From contig CAKPYB010000033.1 of assembly GCA_934202525.1 (NCBI GenBank), forward strand, positions 1 through 35,258: a stretch of 35,258 nucleotides of DNA, in the 5' to 3' direction. The translations under genes were made by a program, and so were the position numbers. This document shows positions 7,234 through 14,909 of the stretch, one piece after another. Below the pieces are notes generated by a model. That model did not search any database. It saw only the letters and a program-made list of their open reading frames with translations, and was not told where the DNA came from. This stretch comes from an uncultured Prevotella sp. (lineage in GTDB: Bacteria; Bacteroidota; Bacteroidia; Bacteroidales; Bacteroidaceae). The first letter of the stretch is position 1. Every line of letters starts with the position of its first letter.

Positions 7234-7309
7234 CATCGCTTTTCAGAATGGAAGGCGGCAGGTTTCTGCATAAAGAGCCTGTCTTTTACAACTAAAAAAA
7301 TATAGATTT

Positions 7310-9880
7310 ATGACACAAAAATCATTAACCTTTGATGAATGCAAGCAGCTCAGCAGCCGCATCATCGCAATGAACCCTAACCGCAGAGCGAACATGGGAC
7401 AGATTTCATCCCATCTCCTCGATTACTACACCGAGCTTACCAAGCAGCCTTGGCTCGCACAGCTCGTAGGTCAGATTCGTGACCTCACCGCCCAGCAGAA
7501 CCGGATGATGCAGGAGGAGATGAAGGCAGGAGAGACTTACCAGCAGCTCGACCGCAAGATTACTGACCTCAAGAAGCAGCTGCCTTTCCGCTCGCCTCAC
7601 TACTTCCACTTCCTCGAAGACCATCGTGCCCAGAAGTTCATCGACCCGGAGGCTTTCACCTTCCAGACAACCGTAGATATTGATAATCCTGAGGAGGTAG
7701 AGCCGGCGGTGAAGAACGCCCTGCTGCTGAACGGAATGTTTGATGAGCCTACAGAGAAATTCTTCAGAGAGAAAATCTTCTCAGCCGAAGACATCGAACT
7801 CTGGAAGGGAAAGGTGCTCCACATCGAGCGTTCAGCCCGCAATAAGGCCCACATCGACATCCGCATCCCGGTAGGAATGACCATCGCTGAGGCTCAGAGT
7901 GCCTTCTGCAAACTCATCCACGCCACCGAAGATCCTAGCTGCGTAACCCCTGAGCGCATCATCTTCATCACCGATGCAGCAAGCCAGATTTATACTGCCA
8001 ACGACTGGTACAAGCGCCTGGATAAGGAAGCCGTGGCTGAATATCGTGAGGCTTACCGCAAGAGAGGACTGGATATTGACGGCCGTCCGCTGGATATTGA
8101 TTCTGCCCAGCCAGGAGCCTCTCAGGGCCCAGCATCTCCGAATGCTTCTTCTCAGAGCCAGTCATTTCAGAATGCATCTGCCGCTCCAACCGTAGACTTC
8201 GAACCTATCGAGAGCGAAGAGGAGAAGGCGAGACGGGCTGCCAATGCCGTGCAGTATGAGCAGACCTACGACGGCGTTCCTTACGAGGAGATTGTGAAGG
8301 TGCTGGTAGATTTGATGGGCGGCGCTCCTGCCCACGGCAACCGCAACAACTTCATTTATCGCGAAGCCTGCCTGCTGAGATACATCTGTAATAGTGAGGC
8401 GGCTTGGATTAAGCAGGTAATAGAAACCTTCGGAGAAGACGAGGCGAAGGCGTTCGCCACCGTAAAGAATGCCTGCAAGGTGGCACAATCTACCGTGATT
8501 CCAGATATGGTGAAGTTGGCTGTAGAGACTGCCCGCAAGAATCATCTTGCCAAGCAGGCCACCGAGAAGGCGGGAATCTACGCCGATGTTCCTCCTCAGT
8601 TGCCAGCCAAGTTGCCTAAGCTCATCAAGCTGCTCACCAGCAAGGTTCCAGCCGATTTCAAGGCGGCTGTGGCAATGGCGGTCTTCCCTGCGCTTGCCGC
8701 TCATCTTAAGGGCGTAACCTTCCGCTACACGGATAATCAGGTGCACGAGGCGGCGATGATGAATCTGCTCATTGCAGCCATGTCGTCAGGCAAATCGCTG
8801 GTCAACGGACCCATCGACTGCATCATCGAAGACCTGGTTCAGATGGATAAGGTGAACCGCCAGAAGGAGCAGGAATGGAAGGACGAGGTGAACACCATGG
8901 GTGACAACAAGAAGAAGCCTGTGCGCCCGGAAGACATCTGCATCCGCATCGTTTCGCCCGACCTTACCCGCGCTGCCTACATCCAGCGTCTCGACGATGT
9001 ACAGAAGGCTGGCGATGCTTATCTCTACTGCAAGATGGACGAGGTAGACATGCTCAGGAAGTTTAACGACCCTAGCCAGCTGATTCGCCTCTGCTGGGAC
9101 AATTCAGAGGACGGCCAGGAGCGAGTAGGAACCAAGAGCGTTACAGCCCGCGTAAAGACCCGTTTCAACTGGAATGCTTCGAGCACCATTGCCGTTACGC
9201 AGAAGTTCTTCTCAGTTCGTGAGGTGGCTGATGGAGCCGTGAGCCGACTTTCGCTTGCCACCATCATCCGTCCCGATTTCGCTCCGCGTCCGGAGGTGGG
9301 CAGTTATGATGCGCAGTTCAAGTCGCAGCTTTCTCCTTACATTCATCAGTTGAACGCAGCCAGCGGTTTTAAGGAGTGCCGTAAGGCTCGCCAGCTCATC
9401 GAGCGTCTGGAGAATGAGATTATGGAGATGGCTCAGCTGGCTTACAACAAGCCTTACGCCGAGTTTGCCAAGCGTGGTCTGGCGAATGGTTTCCGCCGCG
9501 CGATGGTGCTTTATCTGGCGAATGGCGAGAAGTGGGAGAAGGCGATGGAGGATTTCATCGTATGGAGCGTGAAGTATGATTTGTGGTGCAAGATGCGTTT
9601 CTTCGGCAATCAGATGCAGGAGGCAATAGATGCAGACTGCCGTTCTATCTGTCATACTCCGGGCGTGAGCAATCTTCTTCTCTTCGTTCACGACACCTTT
9701 GATAAGGCTGAGATTCAGAACATCTGTCAGGTTCATGGCACCAAGACGAAGCTTGCCATCCTGCTGTGCAACTGGAAGAAGCGTGGCTTCATCATGAAGA
9801 ACGAGAACGGCACCTTCACCAAGACCGCCCGTTTCATCGCCAAGTACGGGCACTACGGAACGCCAGGAGTGGCTGCGTAG
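7310..9880 (+). CDS. DUF3987/VapE-like primase-helicase-type ATPase
   Basis: An 856-residue protein. The N-terminal 260 residues may be a primase-polymerase-like or BT4734-type region; this is a weak resemblance. Residues about 265-295 form a Ser/Gln/Pro-rich linker. The C-terminal half looks like the DUF3987 NTPase module: hydrophobic lead LLIAAMSSGKS as a degenerate Walker A (the first glycine is missing), AYLYCKMDEVDML as Walker B, and DGAVSRLSLATI as the segment carrying the arginine finger in that family. DUF3987/VapE proteins in Bacteroidales occur in mobile or domesticated elements. It has its own TTG-N20-TATCTTTG promoter and follows the HIRAN gene. Confidence is fair for an ATPase and low for the precise family. 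Confidence 0.55.
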   Translation: MTQKSLTFDECKQLSSRIIAMNPNRRANMGQISSHLLDYYTELTKQPWLAQLVGQIRDLTAQQNRMMQEEMKAGETYQQLDRKITDLKKQLPFRSPHYFHFLEDHRAQKFIDPEAFTFQTTVDIDNPEEVEPAVKNALLLNGMFDEPTEKFFREKIFSAEDIELWKGKVLHIERSARNKAHIDIRIPVGMTIAEAQSAFCKLIHATEDPSCVTPERIIFITDAASQIYTANDWYKRLDKEAVAEYREAYRKRGLDIDGRPLDIDSAQPGASQGPASPNASSQSQSFQNASAAPTVDFEPIESEEEKARRAANAVQYEQTYDGVPYEEIVKVLVDLMGGAPAHGNRNNFIYREACLLRYICNSEAAWIKQVIETFGEDEAKAFATVKNACKVAQSTVIPDMVKLAVETARKNHLAKQATEKAGIYADVPPQLPAKLPKLIKLLTSKVPADFKAAVAMAVFPALAAHLKGVTFRYTDNQVHEAAMMNLLIAAMSSGKSLVNGPIDCIIEDLVQMDKVNRQKEQEWKDEVNTMGDNKKKPVRPEDICIRIVSPDLTRAAYIQRLDDVQKAGDAYLYCKMDEVDMLRKFNDPSQLIRLCWDNSEDGQERVGTKSVTARVKTRFNWNASSTIAVTQKFFSVREVADGAVSRLSLATIIRPDFAPRPEVGSYDAQFKSQLSPYIHQLNAASGFKECRKARQLIERLENEIMEMAQLAYNKPYAEFAKRGLANGFRRAMVLYLANGEKWEKAMEDFIVWSVKYDLWCKMRFFGNQMQEAIDADCRSICHTPGVSNLLLFVHDTFDKAEIQNICQVHGTKTKLAILLCNWKKRGFIMKNENGTFTKTARFIAKYGHYGTPGVAA

Positions 9881-9902
9881 AATCTTCCAGTATCGCTGTA
9901 TG

Positions 9903-10198
9903 TTTTAAAGCTTTTGCCCTTACAGGGCGTATTGCCACACCTATCCATACCCAGGGCGTTGCCCTGGGCTAGGAGCTTCTGCCCTTTCAGGGCGTGTGTG
10001 GCAAACAGGCGTGTGTGGCAAACTTCCTCCTATTTGTTGGCAGCCTCTTAGTTGTGTTTACCTACGACCTTTATACGCTTGGGGTGGGGAGAAATGTTCC
10101 CATACGCCCTGAAAGGGCAGAAGCTCTCAGCCCAGGGCACCGCCCTGGGTAATAATGGATGTACGCCTGTCGCCCTGAAAGGGCAAAAGCTTTAAAAA
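9903..10198. repeat. REP-type large inverted repeat
   Basis: Two arms of about 95 bases, 9903-9998 and 10103-10198, are imperfect reverse complements. Each contains the palindromes GCCCTTTCAGGGC or variants (9916-9928, 9981-9993; 10106-10118, 10172-10184) and CCCAGGGC-3-GCCCTGGG (9950-9968; 10131-10149). Such GCCCTNNNAGGGC elements are common intergenic repeats in Bacteroidota and resemble REP elements mobilised by TnpA-REP transposases. The spacer 9999-10102 has no gene. Confidence 0.75.
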
Positions 10199-10282
10199 TA
10201 GCCCCGTTTTTGTAGCGAGAATGTAAATGTTCTTGACCTTAATCAAGAAAACGAGGGTTTTTGAAACTTTTCTCCTAAAATG

Positions 10283-10314
10283 TTTGTGTGCGCACACAAA
10301 AAGTTGTACCTTTG
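10283..10314 (+). promoter_or_regulatory. promoter with a perfect 18-bp palindromic operator
   Basis: TTTG (10283-10286), 20 bases, TACCTTTG (10307-10314) form a full promoter. The bases from the -33 element to 10300 read TTTGTGTGCGCACACAAA, a perfect palindrome that fills most of the spacer. A dimeric repressor bound here would block the polymerase. No regulator gene is adjacent. Confidence 0.75.
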
Positions 10315-10363
10315 CACCAGAAAAAGAAAAAAGGATAAAAGATTGATTCAGTAAGGATAACTT

Positions 10364-10576
10364 ATGAAATCGATTCGAGACAAGTTTGAGACCTGCTCGG
10401 GACCTGGTTCTGAGATTCGGTTGAAGACTTCTGAGAAAATCTCGAAGAGACTGATTAAGAGGTTAAAAGAAAGGAAAAAGATTATGGTAATGTTCGGGAT
10501 AATGACAGTAGCAGTAGTAGCATTCGCAGTAGTTGCTTGCGCAGGTATGAACCTCGGAATGAACTGCGGCAAATAA
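10364..10576 (+). CDS. small membrane peptide A (70 or 30 residues)
   Basis: The full frame is 70 residues: a basic N-terminal half (MKSIRDKF...KRLIKRLKERKK) and a hydrophobic end, MVMFGIMTVAVVAFAVVACA, then GMNLGMNCGK. An internal ATG at 10484 would give a 30-residue peptide. The bases just before it, GAAAGGAAAAAGATT, are nearly identical to those before peptide B (GAAAGGAAAAAATT), which favours the short form or dual starts. Both products have one predicted membrane helix. The 10283-10314 promoter drives it. No family is recognised; hydrophobic peptides of this size include type I toxins and membrane-protein regulators. Confidence 0.5.
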   Translation: MKSIRDKFETCSGPGSEIRLKTSEKISKRLIKRLKERKKIMVMFGIMTVAVVAFAVVACAGMNLGMNCGK

Positions 10577-10603
10577 GCTACGAAGCTAAGAAAGCATGGA
10601 AAT

Positions 10604-10617
10604 CCTCCTTCGGGAGG
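10604..10617 (+). promoter_or_regulatory. UUCG tetraloop hairpin between peptides A and B
   Basis: CCTCC, TTCG, GGAGG: a five-pair stem closed by the extra-stable UUCG tetraloop, in the 126-base gap between the two small reading frames. No T-run follows, so it is more likely a processing or stability element than a terminator. Confidence 0.55.
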
Positions 10618-10702
10618 TAAGAAATAAAGAGAGTTAAGATTTTGTTAGGTAAAACGACAAGATTGTATATTTAAGATAACAAATTTAAGAAAGGAAAAAA
10701 TT

Positions 10703-10783
10703 ATGTTAGTATTAGGAATGATTATCGCAGTAGTTGTTGCATGTGTAGCTGAAGTTGGTGCAATTAGCAACAAGTTGGCTTAA
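10703..10783 (+). CDS. small hydrophobic peptide B (26 residues)
   Basis: ATG at 10703 to TAA at 10781 encodes MLVLGMIIAVVVACVAEVGA followed by ISNKLA: one membrane helix and a short polar tail. It is preceded by an AAGGAAAAA-type ribosome-binding stretch shared with peptide A, and the two align over M-V-hydrophobic-VVA. It may be co-transcribed with A or use a weak TATATTTA element at 10666. It is too short to call from coding statistics; the shared initiation context and paired arrangement are the support. Confidence 0.45.
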   Translation: MLVLGMIIAVVVACVAEVGAISNKLA

Positions 10784-10925
10784 TCGGAGATTAGCCATGC
10801 GAAGGGCTCCAAAAGAGCCGAGATTTTAAAAAAAATGGCTGGCAGCAATGCACGGCCGAGTAAAACAGTAGGGAGCCAATGGGGCTTCCGAAATCAGAGA
10901 GGAGAGTAAAAACTCCTTTTCATTT
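10784..10925 (+). ncRNA. structured RNA downstream of peptide B
   Basis: Several hairpins follow one another: AGCCAT (10793-10798) with ATGGCT (10835-10840) enclosing GGCTC-CAAAA-GAGCC (10805-10819); GGGAGCC (10871-10877) with GGCTTCC (10883-10889, one wobble); and AGGAG (10900-10904) with CTCCT (10913-10917) followed by TTT. The order suggests a folded 3' region ending in a weak terminator, or a small RNA processed from this transcript. No match to tmRNA, RNase P or SRP RNA was seen. Confidence 0.4.
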
Positions 10926-11001
10926 GAATTCATACTTGTCCCCTGGGAGTTTTCGTGATAAATTCTGATTGGGGATTTCATATATAGTTGTTAAAAATTC
11001 G

Positions 11002-11073
11002 TTTTAGGTTTTATAGATTTTCATTTTAGGTTTTTAGGTTTAAGTTTTTAGGTTAATTGTTAGTTGTTTTAGA
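11002..11073. repeat. AT-rich tandem array, 22-bp period
   Basis: TTTTAGG starts at 11002, 11024 and 11046, exactly 22 bases apart, with TTTTAGA at 11067 (21 bases). The second halves of the units vary. It lies in the gene-free stretch between the tiny-peptide transcript and the M16 gene. Confidence 0.65.
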
Positions 11074-11101
11074 AAAAGCAGTTTTTAATTCATTAAATTA
11101 C

Positions 11102-11149
11102 GAAGGCAACAACGAGGGAAGTCGCATGACGACCCAAGTTGTTGCCTTC
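11102..11149. terminator. bidirectional terminator
   Basis: GAAGGCAACAAC (11102-11113) pairs perfectly with GTTGTTGCCTTC (11138-11149), followed by TTTGTTTTCTT. It ends the tiny-peptide region and faces the convergent M16 gene. Confidence 0.8.
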
Positions 11150-11191
11150 TTTGTTTTCTTATTACTTGAGCTATTTGTCTGAAAATCAACA

Positions 11192-12460
11192 TTATTTGAA
11201 AATCAGCGTGGTGAGCCTGTCTTTATCAAACAGCTCTTTGGCTACGGCCTGTATCTGTTCGGCAGTAATCTCATCTACCTGCTCGTAGAGTCGGTCTACG
11301 TTCTTCTCCCAGCCATAGTGAAGGAAGCTCTTGCCGAAGTCGAGGGCGAAGTTCTCGCGGTTGTCGCAAGCCACGCCTACCTGTCCCTTAATCTGCTTCT
11401 TGGCGGCCTTGAGCTGCGCTTCGCTCAGCGGTTTCTGCATGAATTTATCCAGCTCCTTGCGAACCAGACGGAGGCAGCGCTTCACATCGTGCTCATCGCA
11501 GCCGAAATAAATGCTCCAAATGCCCGTATCGCCATAAGCCACCATCGTACTCTCTACGGTGTAAACCAGTCCGTTGTGCTCACGCAGAGCTAGGTTCAGC
11601 TTGGCGTTCATTCCCGGTCCGCCCAGCATATTGTTGAGCAGATAGAGCGGCATTCTGCGGTCATCGTTCACATCGTAAGCGCGGGTTCCAATCATCACAT
11701 GAGCCTGATGCGTATTCTTCTGCATCACAATCGTCTGACCCTCGAAGGAGTGTTGAGTGTTGAATGTTGAGTGTTGAATGTTGAATTGGGCTTGCGCCTC
11801 TGGACTATTGAATTTTTCACTCTTCACTCTTCGTCCTTCACTTAAAAAGCTCTTCTTCAAGAGTCTTACCAGCTTCTTGAAGTCAATGTCTCCGTAAGCG
11901 AAGAATATCGCGTTATTCGGCCGGTAAAGCTTTCTTGTAAAGCGCAGCGCATCTTCTGTCTTGAACGAGCGAACCTGCTCGGCTGTGCCCAGGATATTGT
12001 GGCCCAGCGGCGAACCCTTGAAGATGATGTTTTCGAATTCATCATAAATCAGTTCGGCAGGAGAATCGTTGTAACTCTCTATCTCATCGCAGATTACCTC
12101 TACCTCCTTGTCGATTTCCGCTTGCGGATAAACCGAATGGAAAACGATGTCGGTGAGCAGATCTACGGCTCTTGCGATGTGCTCCTTGAGGATGGCGGAG
12201 TAATAAACCGTGCCTTCCTTGTTGGTGTAGGCGTTCAGGTCGCCTCCCACGCTCTCCAGACAGTTGAGAATGTGCCACGCCTTGCGGCGCTCTGTGCCCT
12301 TGAAAGTAACGTGCTCGCAGAAGTGGGCAAGTCCTTCTTCGCCCGGCTCCTCGTTTCGGGTGCCGGCGTTAATCTGGTAACCGCAATACACCACCTTGCT
12401 GTCTGAAGGCAGGTGGATGATGCGGAGTCCATTATCGAGTGTATAAGTATTGTATTTCAT
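11192..12460 (-). CDS. M16-family zinc metallopeptidase
   Basis: A 422-residue protein. The inverted zinc motif HFCEH is at residues 46-50 (ligands H46, H50; catalytic E49), and the third ligand is E126 in EVEVICDEI. NNMLGGPGMNAKLNLALRE matches the conserved C-terminal half-domain. These peptidases degrade peptides or processed protein segments; no export signal is seen. ATG at 12460 is chosen over an upstream TTG at 12472, because that TTG belongs to the promoter TAACTTTG. Residues about 208-238 are a repeat-encoded insertion (separate entry) at a domain linker. The gene diverges from the pfkB gene and has an inverted repeat over its promoter. Confidence 0.9.
   Translation of the reverse strand: MKYNTYTLDNGLRIIHLPSDSKVVYCGYQINAGTRNEEPGEEGLAHFCEHVTFKGTERRKAWHILNCLESVGGDLNAYTNKEGTVYYSAILKEHIARAVDLLTDIVFHSVYPQAEIDKEVEVICDEIESYNDSPAELIYDEFENIIFKGSPLGHNILGTAEQVRSFKTEDALRFTRKLYRPNNAIFFAYGDIDFKKLVRLLKKSFLSEGRRVKSEKFNSPEAQAQFNIQHSTFNTQHSFEGQTIVMQKNTHQAHVMIGTRAYDVNDDRRMPLYLLNNMLGGPGMNAKLNLALREHNGLVYTVESTMVAYGDTGIWSIYFGCDEHDVKRCLRLVRKELDKFMQKPLSEAQLKAAKKQIKGQVGVACDNRENFALDFGKSFLHYGWEKNVDRLYEQVDEITAEQIQAVAKELFDKDRLTTLIFK
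11747..11839 (-). repeat. dispersed repeat inserted in-frame in the M16 gene
   Basis: Read on the minus strand, it starts with a GTGAAG/AGTGAA minisatellite (11816-11839) and continues with the 57-base block 11754-11810, which is 55/57 identical by eye to 3779-3835 in wbqC. It encodes NSPEAQAQFNIQHST, as in wbqC, and leaves the peptidase frame open. The GTGAAGAGTGAA part recurs in the GH2 gene. Confidence 0.85.
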
Positions 12461-12469
12461 TTCAAGGTG

Positions 12470-12491
12470 CAAAGTTACATTGAAAATGTAA
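12470..12491 (-). promoter_or_regulatory. M16 promoter overlapped by an inverted repeat
   Basis: CAAAGTTA (12470-12477) is TAACTTTG on the minus strand, only 10 bases before the ATG, so the mRNA would be leaderless or nearly so. TTACATT-GAA-AATGTAA (12475-12491) is a perfect 7-bp inverted repeat over the element, a likely operator that could also influence the divergent pfkB promoter. Confidence 0.6.
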
Positions 12492-12516
12492 TTTATCCAA
12501 AAAAATAGTCATTTAT

Positions 12517-12547
12517 TTTGCATTATCGCCAAAAAGACTTATCTTTG
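12517..12547 (+). promoter_or_regulatory. promoter of the pfkB gene
   Basis: TTTG (12517-12520), 19 bases, TATCTTTG (12540-12547). The leader is about 28 bases. Confidence 0.7.
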
Positions 12548-12580
12548 CTCCCAAAAAACAAAATATAGACATCAGAAACA

Positions 12581-13516
12581 ATGCGCAAAGTAATAGGAAT
12601 AGGAGAAACCGTGCTTGACATCATCTTCAAGGGCGGCAAGCCGATAGAGGCAGTACCGGGTGGCTCATCATTCAATGCAGTCATTTCGTTGGGACGTGCG
12701 GGCGTAAATGCTTCGTTTATCAGCGAGGCGGGCAACGACCGCATAGGAGAGTATGTGATTCAGTTTTTGAGAGATAATGGGGTGAATGCTGACAATGTGA
12801 GCATCTTCCCAGATTCCAAGTCGCCGCTCTCGCTGGCTTTCCTCGACGAGAACAACAATGCCGACTACATCTTCTACAAGGATCATCCTCATGACCAACT
12901 GGAGTTTGCCACACCGGAAATCAATCCTGGCGACATCGTTCTCTTCGGTTCGTTCTTCGCCCTGAATCCTGTAGTCCGTCCTCAGGTTGCCGGCTTCCTG
13001 GAGTATGCGAAGGAGCACGGCGCCATTCTTTATTACGACATCAACTTCCGTGCTTCTCATCAGAACGAAATCATGAAGATTACACCTAATCTGATAGAGA
13101 ACCTGGAGATGGCTGATTTCGTGCGCGGAAGCCATGAGGACTTTGGAATCCTCTACAAGAAACCGGAGGCTGATAAGGTTTATAATGCCGAAATCAGTTT
13201 CTACTGCAAGAAGTTTATCTGCACCCAGGGCGCTGAGCCTGTAGAGGTTCGTGCCGAGAATGGCTTTGCCAAGAGTTATCCTTCGGAGAAGATGAAGCCG
13301 GTGAGCACCATCGGAGCCGGCGATAATTTCAACGCAGGCTTCGTGTTCGGACTGATCAAGGATGGAATCACCCGCGAGGACATCGACCGTGGATTGTCTG
13401 AGGAGCAGTGGGACAGTCTCCTTGTTTCGGCTCAAGAATTCTCATCAGAATGCTGCAAGGACATCTATAATTATGTTTCCAAGGAATTCGGAGAAGAAAA
13501 GAAGAAGGAATTATAA
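12581..13516 (+). CDS. PfkB-family carbohydrate kinase
   Basis: A 311-residue cytoplasmic sugar kinase of the ribokinase/PfkB fold, transferring phosphate from ATP to a sugar or nucleoside hydroxyl. The N-terminal substrate lobe contains VPGGSSFNAVISLGRAG (25-41), the usual GG...N.A...LG pattern. The C-terminal signature is STIGAGDNFNAGFVFG (242-257), with D248 as catalytic base. The first residue of the DTxGAGD signature is Ser here rather than Asp. Fructokinase is the commonest role of such proteins, but no feature fixes the substrate. fprA follows after 13 bases, so the two are probably co-transcribed. Confidence 0.88.
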   Translation: MRKVIGIGETVLDIIFKGGKPIEAVPGGSSFNAVISLGRAGVNASFISEAGNDRIGEYVIQFLRDNGVNADNVSIFPDSKSPLSLAFLDENNNADYIFYKDHPHDQLEFATPEINPGDIVLFGSFFALNPVVRPQVAGFLEYAKEHGAILYYDINFRASHQNEIMKITPNLIENLEMADFVRGSHEDFGILYKKPEADKVYNAEISFYCKKFICTQGAEPVEVRAENGFAKSYPSEKMKPVSTIGAGDNFNAGFVFGLIKDGITREDIDRGLSEEQWDSLLVSAQEFSSECCKDIYNYVSKEFGEEKKKEL

Positions 13517-13529
13517 AAATATAAAAGAT

Positions 13530-14717
13530 ATGACAGAAATTACAAACAAAATTTATTACGTAGGCGTTAACGACCGCAATAAGCATCGTTTTGAGGGCCT
13601 CTGGCCTTTGCCTAACGGAGTGAGCTACAACTCTTATATCATTGACGATGAGAAGGTAGCGCTGGTAGATACTGTAGAGGTTGATTTCTTCACCCAGTTC
13701 CTCGAGAATATCCACGAGGTGATTGGCGACCGAGAAATCGATTATCTTATCATCAACCATATGGAACCTGACCACAGCGGCTCTATCGCCCTCATCAAGA
13801 AATATTACCCTAACATCAAGATTGTGGGCAACAAGAAGACCCTGGGAATGCTCGAAGGCTTCTACGGCGTAACTGATGATGTGGTAGAGGTGAAGAATGG
13901 CGAAACCCTCTCTCTCGGCAACCACGAGCTGAGCTTCGTGCTCATCCCTATGGTTCACTGGCCAGAGACCATGGTTACTCTGGATGCGAAGAACAAGGTG
14001 CTCTTCTCGGGCGATGCTTTCGGCTGCTTCGGTGCGCTGAACGGCGGCATCATCGATACGGAAATCAACTGCGAGACTTTCTGGCTGGAGATGGTTCGCT
14101 ACTACTCAAACATTGTGGGTAAGTACGGAATTCCTGTTCAGAATGCGTTGAAGAAGTTGGCTGGCGTAGAGCTGGATTACATCTGCTCAACCCATGGTCC
14201 GGTTTGGCACGAGCACATCGAGAAGGTAATCGGCATGTATGATAAGATGTCGAAGTATGAGACGGAGCCAGGCCTCGTTATCTGCTACGGAACCATGTAC
14301 GGCAATACCGAGCGCATGGCTGAAATCATCGCCCGTGCAGCAAGCAAGGCAGGCGTGAAGAACATCGTGATGTATAATATCTCGAAGACTCACCACAGCT
14401 ACATCCTGCGCGACATCTTCCGCTACAAGGGTCTCATCGTGGGTGCTCCAACCTACAATGCCGGTCTTTATCACGAGATGGAGGTTCTCCTCTCCGAGCT
14501 TGCCAATAAGGACGTCAAGAACCACCTCCTTGGCTGGTACGGTTCTCATTGCTGGGCAAGCAAGGCGGTGGCTAAGATTCAGGAGTGGAACGACACCAAG
14601 CTCCACTACGAGGCTGTGGGCGAGCCGGTAGATATGAAGCAGGCGATTACTCCAGAGGTAAAGGCGCAGTGCGAGGCTCTGGGTAAGGCAATGGCCGAGA
14701 AGCTGTTGGCAGAATAA
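13530..14717 (+). CDS. fprA: flavodiiron protein (A-type flavoprotein)
   Basis: A 395-residue cytoplasmic enzyme that reduces O2 to water, and in some members NO to N2O, for protection of anaerobes. The N-terminal metallo-beta-lactamase-like domain carries the diiron motif HMEPDHSGS (H77, E79, D81, H82) and further ligands in MVHWPET and STHGPVWH. The C-terminal flavodoxin domain begins with CYGTMYGNTERMAE (about 252-265), the FMN phosphate loop. ATG at 13530 is chosen; the frame is open further upstream but overlaps pfkB. It is the second gene of the pfkB pair and is followed by a terminator-like GTTAAC hairpin. Confidence 0.92.
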   Translation: MTEITNKIYYVGVNDRNKHRFEGLWPLPNGVSYNSYIIDDEKVALVDTVEVDFFTQFLENIHEVIGDREIDYLIINHMEPDHSGSIALIKKYYPNIKIVGNKKTLGMLEGFYGVTDDVVEVKNGETLSLGNHELSFVLIPMVHWPETMVTLDAKNKVLFSGDAFGCFGALNGGIIDTEINCETFWLEMVRYYSNIVGKYGIPVQNALKKLAGVELDYICSTHGPVWHEHIEKVIGMYDKMSKYETEPGLVICYGTMYGNTERMAEIIARAASKAGVKNIVMYNISKTHHSYILRDIFRYKGLIVGAPTYNAGLYHEMEVLLSELANKDVKNHLLGWYGSHCWASKAVAKIQEWNDTKLHYEAVGEPVDMKQAITPEVKAQCEALGKAMAEKLLAE

Positions 14718-14722
14718 AGTTT

Positions 14723-14783
14723 AAGGGCGGAAGAACAACTGGGGTTAACAGAGTTAACAGTTAACAGTTGTTTTTCCGCTCTT
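14723..14783. terminator. GTTAAC-loop hairpin terminator after fprA
   Basis: AAGGGCGGAAGAACAACT pairs with AGTTGTTTTTCCGCTCTT over 18 positions (two G-U), enclosing a loop with GTTAAC at 14744, 14753 and 14760. It is followed by TCTTCTT. Its loop and the GCGGAA/TTCCGC stem match the copies at 21887 and 28522. Confidence 0.75.
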
Positions 14784-14832
14784 TCTTCTTATTTGAATAC
14801 TCCGTTTTATAGGTTCTAATCCTAATTAATAT

Positions 14833-14885
14833 TAAAAATGTGCAAGTTTGCCACTTTTTGATATGAAAAATGTGTATTTTTGCCG
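14833..14885 (+). promoter_or_regulatory. promoter of the first AAA ATPase with a flanking direct repeat
   Basis: TATTTTTG (14875-14882) is the -7 element. Two similar blocks, AAAAATGTGCAAGTTTGCC and AAAAATGTGTATTTTTGCC, lie about 33 bases apart, the second containing the -7 element. They may be two sites for one regulator. Confidence 0.5.
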
Positions 14886-14909
14886 AAAAATCATATTAAC
14901 GAAGAAATT

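Noticed and set aside
12461..12472. Upstream TTG start for the M16 peptidase
   Set aside because: It belongs to the minus-strand TAACTTTG promoter element; the ATG at 12460 fits the family start.
13362..13529. Extended N-terminus of the flavodiiron protein
   Set aside because: The extra residues overlap pfkB in another frame and have no similarity to FprA; the ATG at 13530 gives the normal length.
14880..14909. Upstream TTG start for the first AAA ATPase
   Set aside because: The TTG is the end of the TATTTTTG promoter element, so it would not be in the mRNA; the ATG at 14910 is used.
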